A stretch of DNA of 13,453 bases, taken from an uncultured Clostridium sp. (lineage in GTDB: Bacteria > Bacillota > Clostridia > Clostridiales > Clostridiaceae). Each line of letters begins with the position of its first letter. The stretch's first letter is position 1. The stretch spans positions 1-13,453 of the forward strand of contig URGW01000056.1 in the NCBI GenBank assembly GCA_900547475.1. Reading direction: 5' to 3'. Below are positions 7,035-13,450 of the stretch, one piece after another. Under the pieces are notes generated by a model. The model saw nothing but the letters and a program-made list of their open reading frames with translations. It ran no database searches and was not told the origin of the DNA. Position numbers and translations under genes: made by a program.

Positions 7035-7951
7035 CTTGGTTTTATTTCCTCCCATATATTTTTATTGTAAATTCCCTCTTTTATCATATCATCTATAGCT
7101 GCTCTTACAATATACTTATCCTCTTGATATGTAACTCCATACCATTTATCCTTAGATTCCATAACCTTTACTTTTATTTTATTATTTGCTAGAAGTGAAC
7201 TTACAACTGAAGGTATAAAATATTCACTCTTCTTTGGATCTTTTATTGCTTCTGTATCTAAAAATGTCTTAAATTGATCTTCAAGAGCCTCAAATATATT
7301 AGTATTAAATGCCCACATATTCATTGATACAGGAGAATTATATTCTAATTCAATCCAGTTAACTTCATCCTCAGTATAGAAAGCTGATTCACCCTTCTTT
7401 ATTATTTTTGTTCTTTCAACAACTTCTTCTAAATAACCATCTTTTACTTTACAAACCCCTCTTGCAACATGTCCATTTTCTGAAAGTGTATTACATAATT
7501 TATATCCAATCATTCCATACATATTTTCATCATTATTTGTAGTTAAGAATTCATATATTTTATTAAAAGCCTCTTGACCATAAAAATCATCTGCATTTAT
7601 TGCAACAAATGGAGCATCAACTACATCTTTAGCACATAATATAGCTTGACCTGTTCCCCATGGCTTAGTTCTATCTGCTGGAACTGTATATCCTTCTGGT
7701 AAATTATCTATTTTTTGAATTGCATATCTTATTTCTGCATATTTCTCAAGTTTATTTCCTATAAGTTCTTTAAACTCTTCTTCAATTTCTTCTCTTAGTA
7801 TAAAAACTATTTTTTCAAATCCTGCCTTTATTGCATCATGGACAGCCAATTCTAATAATATCTCTCCATTTGGACCAATCTTATCTATTTGTTTTAACCC
7901 ACCATATCTACTTCCAAGTCCTGCTGCCATTATTAATAATATTGGTTTCAT
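7016..7951 (-). CDS. Sugar-1-phosphate nucleotidyltransferase
   Basis: A 311-residue nucleotidyl-transferase-fold (PF00483-like) protein, cytoplasmic. The N-terminal signature MAAGLGSRYGGLKQ (7-20) has the G-x-G-x-R...K nucleotide-binding motif. INADDFYG (about 118-125) carries the metal-binding aspartates. GTGQAILCAKD lies between them. Such enzymes join a sugar-1-phosphate to NTP. Beside GH112 and NahK genes, the likely substrates are Gal-1-P or HexNAc-1-P with UTP, standing in for the GalT-like uridylyltransferase of Bifidobacterium (inference). A longer frame from a TTG at 8005 overlaps the small membrane-protein gene and lacks a ribosome-binding site. The ATG at 7951 has GGGAGAGAG just before it, so it is chosen. 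Its 3' end overlaps the kinase start. Confidence 0.85.
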   Translation of the reverse strand: MKPILLIMAAGLGSRYGGLKQIDKIGPNGEILLELAVHDAIKAGFEKIVFILREEIEEEFKELIGNKLEKYAEIRYAIQKIDNLPEGYTVPADRTKPWGTGQAILCAKDVVDAPFVAINADDFYGQEAFNKIYEFLTTNNDENMYGMIGYKLCNTLSENGHVARGVCKVKDGYLEEVVERTKIIKKGESAFYTEDEVNWIELEYNSPVSMNMWAFNTNIFEALEDQFKTFLDTEAIKDPKKSEYFIPSVVSSLLANNKIKVKVMESKDKWYGVTYQEDKYIVRAAIDDMIKEGIYNKNIWEEIKPRCMTNV

Positions 7952-7967
7952 ATATTCTCTCTCCCTT

Positions 7968-8126
7968 TTACTGATATTTTTTATTATATGAATATAACTC
8001 TGCAAGTAATCCTGCTAATCCTATAAACATAATAAGAAGCCCATTATATCCACTTATTGTATTTCCTTTTATAACTAATATAATTGATATAATAAATATT
8101 AAAATATAAATTATCTTCTTAACCAT
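7968..8126 (-). CDS. Small two-segment membrane protein (52 residues), function unknown
   Basis: A short intact gene: ATG at 8126, preceded by AGGGGTG five bases upstream, and TAA at 7970-7968, 16 bases before the nucleotidyltransferase start. The protein begins MVKKIIYILIFIISIILVIK, a membrane segment (about 5-19) after basic residues. A short polar turn GNTISGYN follows, then a second hydrophobic segment (about 29-47, GLLIMFIGLAGLLAELYSY) and a basic tail NKKYQ. The ribosome-binding site closely resembles that of the araC gene here. It recalls small uncharacterised clostridial membrane proteins (perhaps DUF6903, from memory and not verifiable here). Its place between sugar-catabolic genes suggests a part in transport or its regulation, but no function can be assigned. 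Confidence 0.8.
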   Translation of the reverse strand: MVKKIIYILIFIISIILVIKGNTISGYNGLLIMFIGLAGLLAELYSYNKKYQ

Positions 8127-8143
8127 AAAATCACCCCTATAGG

Positions 8144-8243
8144 TAGTTAGTAGCCTTTAGTTAGTAGTTATTAAATGATAAAACTTTCTATTTTTATATA
8201 CCCTTAATTTACATCCTAACTACTAACTAATAACTTCTAACTA
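8144..8243. repeat. 100-bp element with 27-base imperfect inverted ends
   Basis: The left arm (8144-8170) and right arm (8217-8243) are inverted copies matching at 23 of 27 positions, with 14 consecutive matches (8157-8170 with 8217-8230) next to the 46-base centre. The arms are built from TAGTTAGTAG units: two direct copies in the left arm (8144-8153, 8158-8167) and related copies in the right. The right arm covers the stop codon of the GH112 gene. It could fold as a long RNA stem between the phosphorylase and the downstream genes. It may be a copy of a dispersed intergenic repeat. Confidence 0.7.
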
Positions 8244-10396
8244 ATTTTGTTCCACTTAATTTCCCCTGGTTGTAATTCAACTTCTGTCTTATTTCCATCT
8301 CCATCGTATACAAATGTAATTTGTTTTTCATGTGAATTGTTAATTACTGCATATTTGTTACTTTCTAAATATGCTGAAACCTCACAATTTAAATTATCTG
8401 CATACCATATTTTCATTTTATCTTCTTTATGAGCAGCATAGAAACAACTTCTCATAAGTATTCGTGTATTTTCAATGGAGTATGGTAGTCCAGCTATATA
8501 TACAGCTCTTCCCTTTCCATAATCATTAGATGACATTAATAAATCTCCATTTCTATAGCAAATAATTTCTGTATCTTTACTCTTAGCGTATACATTCTTT
8601 TGTCCTTCTCCAAAATCTATTTCACCCGTTACATCTTCTGTAATAAAATGCTTATCTAATTCTTTATTAAAATATTTATCTGTACTTAATGAGAATCCTA
8701 ATTCTTTATCTACACCTAAAGCTTCTGATAATTGGAAGAAATGTCCTCCTTCAAGAGCTGCTGATGGTTCTCCAACACCAACAAATCCTCCACCATTATA
8801 TATCCATTCTCTTATAGTAGTTATAATATCCTTATCTAACCACTTTTCTCCACCACTAAATGCAGTCCCTGCATCACCAGCATTAATAATTACATCCATA
8901 TCCTTTGGAATACCATTATCCTTAATATCATCAAAACTTATAAATTCTACATCAAAGCTCATTCCACTTAAAGATTCTATAATCCCTAAATAAGTGTATA
9001 TTTGCTTATACCATAAAGCATGAGCAACCATATGAGTTTGCCATGTTCTAAGTTTTCCCCAACAATTTAATATTCCAACTTTTAATCCACAGTATGGTTT
9101 ATTTCCACCTATATTATCATAAATTTCTCTAAACTCATTACATACACTTTCAATATACTCAACAAATTTAGGAAACTTATATGCTAATGATAAATATCCG
9201 CCATAACCAATTCTATCCACTGGTTTTCTCATTAATGCCCTTCTTGCTGTTACCCAATTTTCTTTTGCTTCTATACACGGATCATTTCCTTCAAAAAATG
9301 TATCTGGGAAAAAATATGGTAAAAATCTACCTTCTGTATATTTAACTCCTGGAATATCTGCAATCATTCTAAGTGTTGCTCCTCCACCAACAGATCCAAC
9401 TACTCCGTCTAATCCTATACTGCTAAAATATTTACCGTAAGGTTCTGTTCCTATCCAGTTATCCCCCAAAAACATCATTGCTTCTCTTCCATCTGCATGA
9501 ACTATATCAACAAGCTTCTTAACATTCTCTGCTACAAATTTTTGTTGAAAATCTATATAATCTAAATATTGTCTAGAAGGTACTCTAAATGGAGAGTTAT
9601 AATATCCTTGATCGACAATATCTTCTGGTCTTAATGCATAACCCTTTTCTTCTTTAAAAGCCTCTAATGCTTCTGGACTTACACTTGAGCTATATCCAAA
9701 CCAATCAACAAACTTCTCTTTAGCTAAATCGTTAAATATTAACGTAAAATGATAGAAAAATGTTGTAAACCTTACTATATTAGATTCTGGATGCTCATCT
9801 AACCACTTATGCATAGCTTCAAAAATATATTTATTACTCTTAGGTTTTCTTGCATCAAATGGCATCTCATGCGGCTTGTCTCCCCAATTATTTGTAATGT
9901 GATTATACATTTGTGTTGGATCCCAAAGACAATAAGCTAAAAATGTTACAGTATATTCATGCCATTTATCAACATTTTCTATAATAACTTCTTGAGATTT
10001 TTCGTCATAACTCCATAATTCTGTATCAACTACTTTGTTTGTAGTTCTATCTATTACTTCCCACCATGTTTTTATATCATGATAAGTATCAGGCTGAACT
10101 TGTTCGCTGAAATACCCATCCATTATCTTAATTCTTAATTTATCCTCACTTGCAACATGGTGCTTAGTCATTAAATATGTTTGTTGTAACTCTTCTTTAT
10201 TTGCTTCTGCCCATTTATTATCTCCACGTGCAACAAAGTAAGTTGAATATATTCTTTCTGCTAATCCCTTTATTTCTTTAGGAAGCTTAAATCCATCGCA
10301 ATCTCTTATTCCATCTGCTCCCCATTTTTCTGCTATTTCCATAGTTTCTTTGATAAAATTATCATCTGTCGGTATTGTGACTCTTCCCTTATTCAT
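8237..10396 (-). CDS. lnpA: 1,3-beta-galactosyl-N-acetylhexosamine phosphorylase (GH112; galacto-N-biose/lacto-N-biose phosphorylase)
   Basis: A 719-residue cytoplasmic enzyme that uses phosphate to cleave Gal-beta-1,3-GalNAc or Gal-beta-1,3-GlcNAc into galactose-1-phosphate and the N-acetylhexosamine. It aligns almost throughout with the Bifidobacterium longum enzyme as I remember it: GRVTIPTDDNF near the N-terminus, WGADGIRDCDG (25-35), WHEYTVTFLAY (145-155), FLGDNWIGTEPY (309-320) containing the presumed general acid Asp312 (Asp313 in B. longum), and KYTEGRFLPYFFPDTF (352-367). The C-terminal part (about 435 on) holds the Rossmann-like and beta domains (GGGFVGVGEPSA, NDYGKGRAVYIAGLPYS). 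Length is slightly short of about 750 because a loop near 570-600 is reduced. Asn165 corresponds to the B. longum residue that contacts the N-acetyl group, arguing against the rhamnose-specific branch. The ATG has GGGGGAG seven bases upstream. The gene starts 12 bases after the permease stop. Confidence 0.95.
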   Translation of the reverse strand: MNKGRVTIPTDDNFIKETMEIAEKWGADGIRDCDGFKLPKEIKGLAERIYSTYFVARGDNKWAEANKEELQQTYLMTKHHVASEDKLRIKIMDGYFSEQVQPDTYHDIKTWWEVIDRTTNKVVDTELWSYDEKSQEVIIENVDKWHEYTVTFLAYCLWDPTQMYNHITNNWGDKPHEMPFDARKPKSNKYIFEAMHKWLDEHPESNIVRFTTFFYHFTLIFNDLAKEKFVDWFGYSSSVSPEALEAFKEEKGYALRPEDIVDQGYYNSPFRVPSRQYLDYIDFQQKFVAENVKKLVDIVHADGREAMMFLGDNWIGTEPYGKYFSSIGLDGVVGSVGGGATLRMIADIPGVKYTEGRFLPYFFPDTFFEGNDPCIEAKENWVTARRALMRKPVDRIGYGGYLSLAYKFPKFVEYIESVCNEFREIYDNIGGNKPYCGLKVGILNCWGKLRTWQTHMVAHALWYKQIYTYLGIIESLSGMSFDVEFISFDDIKDNGIPKDMDVIINAGDAGTAFSGGEKWLDKDIITTIREWIYNGGGFVGVGEPSAALEGGHFFQLSEALGVDKELGFSLSTDKYFNKELDKHFITEDVTGEIDFGEGQKNVYAKSKDTEIICYRNGDLLMSSNDYGKGRAVYIAGLPYSIENTRILMRSCFYAAHKEDKMKIWYADNLNCEVSAYLESNKYAVINNSHEKQITFVYDGDGNKTEVELQPGEIKWNKIS

Positions 10397-10408
10397 CCTT
10401 ATCTCCCC

Positions 10409-11344
10409 CTATTCTTTTATACCGCCTACTGTCATTCCTTCCGTTAATTGTTTTTGTACTAAAATATAAAGTATTATTGTTGGAATCATTACTATAACTA
10501 ATCCTGCATACATAGCTCCATAATCTGTTGCTGTTTTTTGTACTTGCATTAAATTCAATAATCCAACTGGTAAAGTTTTTGACGAATTTGGAAGTAATGT
10601 TAATGCAATTATATATTCATTCCAAAAAGCTAAGAATTGAAATAGTATTACAGTTATAATACTTGGTTTAGCCATTGGAATTATTACCTTAATTAATGTT
10701 TGAAAATGAGTACATCCATCTATTGTTGCTGCTTCTTCATAAGCTTTTGGTAATGTACGTAAATAATTAGATAGTAAATAAATTGTAAAGGGCAATGCTG
10801 TTGAAGCATAAACTAAAGCTAGTACAATTTTATTATCTAAAAATACCGTCATCGCAAGAGGAAGAGCAAATATTTGTTTCATTGCCTTATCTGCATCAAG
10901 TATTAATAAAAATATTGGAACTACAATATAATTAACATTTATAAATAATCCAGCTGCAAATAATGTGTTTATTAATTTTCTACTTTTAAAATTAAATCTT
11001 GATAATACATAAGCTGCTGGTATAGCAATAACTAAAAGAATTATCAACGCAAGTGCAGTTACAAATATAGAATTTAAGAAATATTCTCCCATATGTGATT
11101 TAATAAATGCATTTGTAAAGTTTTCTAACTGGAATCCCTTTGGTAAAGCCCATGGACTACCATAAAATTCTGATTTATCTTTAAAGGAAGCAAGTATTGA
11201 CCATCCTAAAGGTATCAATATGCTTAATGTAAATAATATTAAGCATAAATATATAAATGCTTTCATTAAGTTACTAGATGATTTCTTCTTATTCTTAATA
11301 GCTGATTGTTTATAATTAACCTGTTTTTCAGTAATATTTTGCAT
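10409..11344 (-). CDS. ABC sugar transporter permease, MalG type
   Basis: A 311-residue inner-membrane permease of the binding-protein-dependent family. It has about six membrane segments, the first near residues 29-48 (AFIYLCLILFTLSILIPLGW). The cytoplasmic EAA loop EEAATIDGCTHFQTLIKVIIPMAKP docks the ATPase, and the C-terminus GMTVGGIKE is typical of MalG-like partners. A GTG 9 bases upstream is in frame, but AGGAGG lies 8 bases before the ATG at 11344 and runs into that GTG, so the ATG is used. It starts 12 bases after the other permease and is followed by the phosphorylase, forming one operon. With the MalF-type partner and the lipoprotein it should import the disaccharide. No ATPase gene is present in the window. 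Confidence 0.93.
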   Translation of the reverse strand: MQNITEKQVNYKQSAIKNKKKSSSNLMKAFIYLCLILFTLSILIPLGWSILASFKDKSEFYGSPWALPKGFQLENFTNAFIKSHMGEYFLNSIFVTALALIILLVIAIPAAYVLSRFNFKSRKLINTLFAAGLFINVNYIVVPIFLLILDADKAMKQIFALPLAMTVFLDNKIVLALVYASTALPFTIYLLSNYLRTLPKAYEEAATIDGCTHFQTLIKVIIPMAKPSIITVILFQFLAFWNEYIIALTLLPNSSKTLPVGLLNLMQVQKTATDYGAMYAGLVIVMIPTIILYILVQKQLTEGMTVGGIKE

Positions 11345-11356
11345 ATCTAACACCTC

Positions 11357-12250
11357 CTAATACTCTATTACTTCTCTTTCTGTTATTTTGCTAAGAATTA
11401 AAGATAATCCAAATGAGAATAAGAAAATTACAACTCCTATAGCCATACCATATCCATATGAAGAGTTACCATAAGCTTGCTTGTACATATATCCTAATAC
11501 TGTTTCTGAAGCTCCATCTGGTCCTCCACTAGTCATTACTTTTACAAATAAGAAACTTAAGTTAATACAACTTATTATAAAGAAAGTTAAAGTTGTTCTA
11601 ACTGTTCCCCATACAAGTGGTAAAGTTATACTAAAGAATTGATGAATTTTTGAAGCTCCTTCTAAATCAGCTGCTTCATATAAACTTTCTGGAACACTAC
11701 TCATAGCTGACATATACATAACCATATAATAACCAACTGCTTGCCATATCATAGCAATAGAAATACACCATACTACAGTCTTAGGATCACCTAACCACAT
11801 TCTTTGCCAACTCTCCAATTTAAATAAACTTAAGGTTGCATTTATAATACCTTGATTTGGATCTAATATTGCTGAGAATATAGCTGATATAACAACTACA
11901 GAAAGAATATTTGGTAAGTAAAAAACTATTCTGAAAAAATTATTAAACTTAATATCTTTTCTAATTAATATTGCTGCTAATGCAATAGCTAATATTAATG
12001 TTACAATACTTACAAACACAATTAAAAATAATGTGTTTTGAAATGACTTTATAAATTTTTCATCTTTAAACAATATAATGAAATTATTAAGCCCTACAAA
12101 TTTTTTATTATTACTTAATCCTCCCCATTTAAATAATGACATCCAAAATACGCTTATAGTTGGCATTATCATAAAAATGAAAAATAAAATAACTGCTGGT
12201 ATAACAGACAATCCTATAAAAAGTTTTTTGGATTTACTATTTTTTCTCAA
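11357..12250 (-). CDS. ABC sugar transporter permease, MalF type
   Basis: A 297-residue inner-membrane permease with about six membrane segments, the first at about 11-34 (FIGLSVIPAVILFFIFMIMP). The EAA loop is EAADLEGASKIHQFFSITLPLVW. It is the first gene of the sugar operon. The start codon is TTG at 12250, placed 8 bases after GGGGAG. The next ATG would remove the first membrane segment, so TTG is the sensible start. With the MalG-type partner directly downstream it forms the transport channel for the imported sugar. The gene is read divergently from araC across a 198-base control region. Confidence 0.92.
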   Translation of the reverse strand: MRKNSKSKKLFIGLSVIPAVILFFIFMIMPTISVFWMSLFKWGGLSNNKKFVGLNNFIILFKDEKFIKSFQNTLFLIVFVSIVTLILAIALAAILIRKDIKFNNFFRIVFYLPNILSVVVISAIFSAILDPNQGIINATLSLFKLESWQRMWLGDPKTVVWCISIAMIWQAVGYYMVMYMSAMSSVPESLYEAADLEGASKIHQFFSITLPLVWGTVRTTLTFFIISCINLSFLFVKVMTSGGPDGASETVLGYMYKQAYGNSSYGYGMAIGVVIFLFSFGLSLILSKITEREVIEY

Positions 12251-12288
12251 TTAAACCACTCCCCTTTACCTTTTTATTACATTTGTTA

Positions 12289-12322
12289 ATTATATTTTAT
12301 CCAAGTGTAATCTTTTACACAA
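12289..12322 (-). promoter_or_regulatory. Predicted promoter of the permease/phosphorylase operon
   Basis: On the minus strand a perfect TATAAT (12294-12289) has no good -35 at 17 bases (TAAAAG). An overlapping TAAAAT (12299-12294) has TTGTGT (12322-12317) at 17 bases. Good -10 with a poor -35 is what an activator-dependent promoter looks like. The half-sites at 12331-12356 lie just upstream. Confidence 0.45.
12305..12320. promoter_or_regulatory. Inverted repeat GTGTAA-N4-TTACAC in the operon promoter
   Basis: A perfect 6-bp inverted repeat with a 4-base centre lies between the -35 and -10 elements of the predicted operon promoter. A protein bound there would block transcription. It resembles an operator rather than a terminator, as no T-run follows in the operon direction. 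The binding protein is unknown. Confidence 0.4.
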
Positions 12323-12330
12323 CAAAATTG

Positions 12331-12370
12331 TTGCTTTATTTTTTAGTTATATTGCTAATCAAGCAATATA
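12331..12370. promoter_or_regulatory. Candidate AraC-family binding region
   Basis: TTGCT occurs at 12331-12335 and again at 12352-12356, exactly 21 bases apart, the two-turn spacing typical of AraC-type half-sites on one DNA face. The second copy is also part of a perfect 9-bp inverted repeat, TATATTGCT (12348-12356) with AGCAATATA (12362-12370), around a 5-base centre. The region lies between the divergent promoters and directly upstream of the operon promoter, where an activator would sit. Confidence 0.5.
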
Positions 12371-12385
12371 TTCTAAAAAAGACTA

Positions 12386-12400
12386 TGGTAAACGTTTAAT
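12386..12400. promoter_or_regulatory. Candidate cre/LacI-type operator in the araC promoter
   Basis: TGGTAAACGTTTAAT contains the perfect 10-base palindrome TAAACGTTTA (12389-12398), a good match to the centre of the CcpA cre consensus. It lies between the -35 position and the -10 of the predicted araC promoter. It shares the 9-base core GTAAACGTT with the site at the binding-protein promoter (4415-4423). Confidence 0.5.
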
Positions 12401-12414
12401 TTTTGTATTATAAT
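12386..12414 (+). promoter_or_regulatory. Predicted araC promoter
   Basis: A perfect TATAAT (12409-12414) lies 34 bases before the araC ATG. The -35 position 17 bases upstream (TGGTAA) is weak and is part of the cre-like palindrome. The -10 box is convincing, the -35 less so. Confidence 0.45.
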
Positions 12415-12448
12415 GGTATAACTGATAAAAAGTGTTTAGGGGTGTTTT

Positions 12449-13318
12449 ATGAGTAATACAAGATATAATGTTAATGAAAAAAATATTTATAATATTGATT
12501 TTGAACTGCTTTATATAAGTAAATCAAAATACGGGGAAGATTGGCATAGTACTTCTCACTTCCATCCATTTACTGAAATCTTTTTTATAACTCACGGTAA
12601 TGGAATTATGGAAATTGATTCTATTGATGTTTCTGTTAAGGAAGGTGATTTAATAATTATTAATCCAAACTGTCCACATACTGAAAAATCATCTTATAAT
12701 CGTATGGATCAATTAGAATATATAGTATTCGCTATTAACAATTTAGCTTTAGCAAATAAAAGTTTACCACAATTAAATGGCGATGATTCAAATCCAACAT
12801 ACTATAAAATAATGAATTTAAACAATAACAAAAGTGTAATTTTATATTACTTAAATACTTTAGTACATGAAGTAGAAGAGAAGAAGGTTAATTATGAATT
12901 AGCCTGCAAAAGTATATTAACTCTATTTATAATTTATATTTCTAGAAATACTGAATCTAATTTATTAATTGCTGATAATCCTGAAAAACTTAATATTGAA
13001 TGTGTTAAGATTAAAAACTATATAGACTCTCATTATTCAGAAAATATAACTTTAGATATTTTGTCTAACTTAAGCTACGTAAATAAATTCCATCTAGTTC
13101 ATCTATTTACTAAACAAATGGGAATTTCACCAATAAACTATTTAATAAATAGACGAATCGAAGAATCTAAAAATCTGCTAACTACAACCAATTACTCAAT
13201 AAGAGATATTTCTACTATAGTTGGATTTTCTAACTCTTCTTATTTTAGTCAGATGTTTAAAAAATTCACTGGTTATTCTCCAAGAATGTATAAAACTAAA
13301 TATACTACTTTAAAATAA
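12449..13318 (+). CDS. AraC-family transcriptional regulator with cupin sensor domain
   Basis: A 289-residue regulator. The N-terminal cupin sensor (about 15-100) has HFHPFTEIFFI (37-47) and NPNCPHTEK (72-80), the pattern of sugar-binding AraC_binding domains. The C-terminal DNA-binding domain (about 185-286) has two helix-turn-helix units: ITLDILSNLSYVNKFHLVHLF (about 200-220) and YSIRDISTIVGFSNSSYFSQMFKKFTGYSPRMYK (about 249-282), the second being the family signature. The ATG follows TAGGGGTG with a short spacer. It is divergent from the sugar operon, so it is probably its local activator, sensing the disaccharide or a breakdown product. The ligand is not shown by the sequence. A strong terminator follows 28 bases after the stop. 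Confidence 0.92.
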   Translation: MSNTRYNVNEKNIYNIDFELLYISKSKYGEDWHSTSHFHPFTEIFFITHGNGIMEIDSIDVSVKEGDLIIINPNCPHTEKSSYNRMDQLEYIVFAINNLALANKSLPQLNGDDSNPTYYKIMNLNNNKSVILYYLNTLVHEVEEKKVNYELACKSILTLFIIYISRNTESNLLIADNPEKLNIECVKIKNYIDSHYSENITLDILSNLSYVNKFHLVHLFTKQMGISPINYLINRRIEESKNLLTTTNYSIRDISTIVGFSNSSYFSQMFKKFTGYSPRMYKTKYTTLK

Positions 13319-13344
13319 TGCATTATAATTTTATTTAAGGTAAC

Positions 13345-13377
13345 AAAAAAAAGACAATCCATAAGATTGTCTTTTTT
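13345..13377. terminator. Bidirectional terminator between araC and tRNA-Gly
   Basis: A 13-bp stem with core GACAATC (13353-13359) and GATTGTC (13365-13371), extended by A/T pairs, has a 5-base loop. It gives a T-run in both directions: six T on the plus strand for araC, eight on the minus strand for tRNA-Gly. The last plus-strand T (13377) is also the complement of the final A of the tRNA CCA end, so the tRNA 3' end abuts the terminator stem. Confidence 0.88.
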
Positions 13378-13450
13378 GGAGCGGGTAGTGGGAATCGAAC
13401 CCACCTTTCCAGCTTGGAAGGCTGGAGTATTACCGATATACGATACCCGC
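13377..13450 (-). tRNA. tRNA-Gly (anticodon TCC, reads GGA)
   Basis: On the minus strand the acceptor arm GCGGGTA (13450-13444) pairs with TACCCGC (13387-13381). The anticodon stem CCAGC/GCTGG encloses the loop CTTCCAA with anticodon TCC (13418-13416). The T loop is TTCGATT. The discriminator is T and CCA is encoded at 13379-13377. Only three bases lie upstream in the window, so its promoter or tRNA neighbours are outside. Confidence 0.96.

Noticed and set aside
7952..8005. Longer nucleotidyltransferase starting at a TTG (8005)
   Set aside because: The extension has no ribosome-binding site, runs over the end of the small membrane-protein gene, and adds residues before the normal MAAGLGSR start region; the ATG at 7951 has a good site.
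8144..8243. CRISPR-like array
   Set aside because: The repeated units are short, inverted as well as direct, and lack regular unique spacers.
8144..8243. Classic Rho-independent terminator after the phosphorylase
   Set aside because: The loop is 46 bases and no T-run follows the stem on the minus strand.
8247..8432. Plus-strand reading frame opposite the phosphorylase C-terminus
   Set aside because: Antisense to the GH112 gene, with no family match.
11345..11353. GTG start for the MalG-type permease at 11353
   Set aside because: The GTG overlaps the AGGAGG ribosome-binding site that is correctly spaced for the ATG at 11344.
12449..13450. tRNA-Gly as the attachment site of an integrated island carrying the sugar cluster
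   Set aside because: No integrase, no direct repeat of the tRNA 3' end and no change in base composition was noticed; the tRNA simply shares a terminator with araC.
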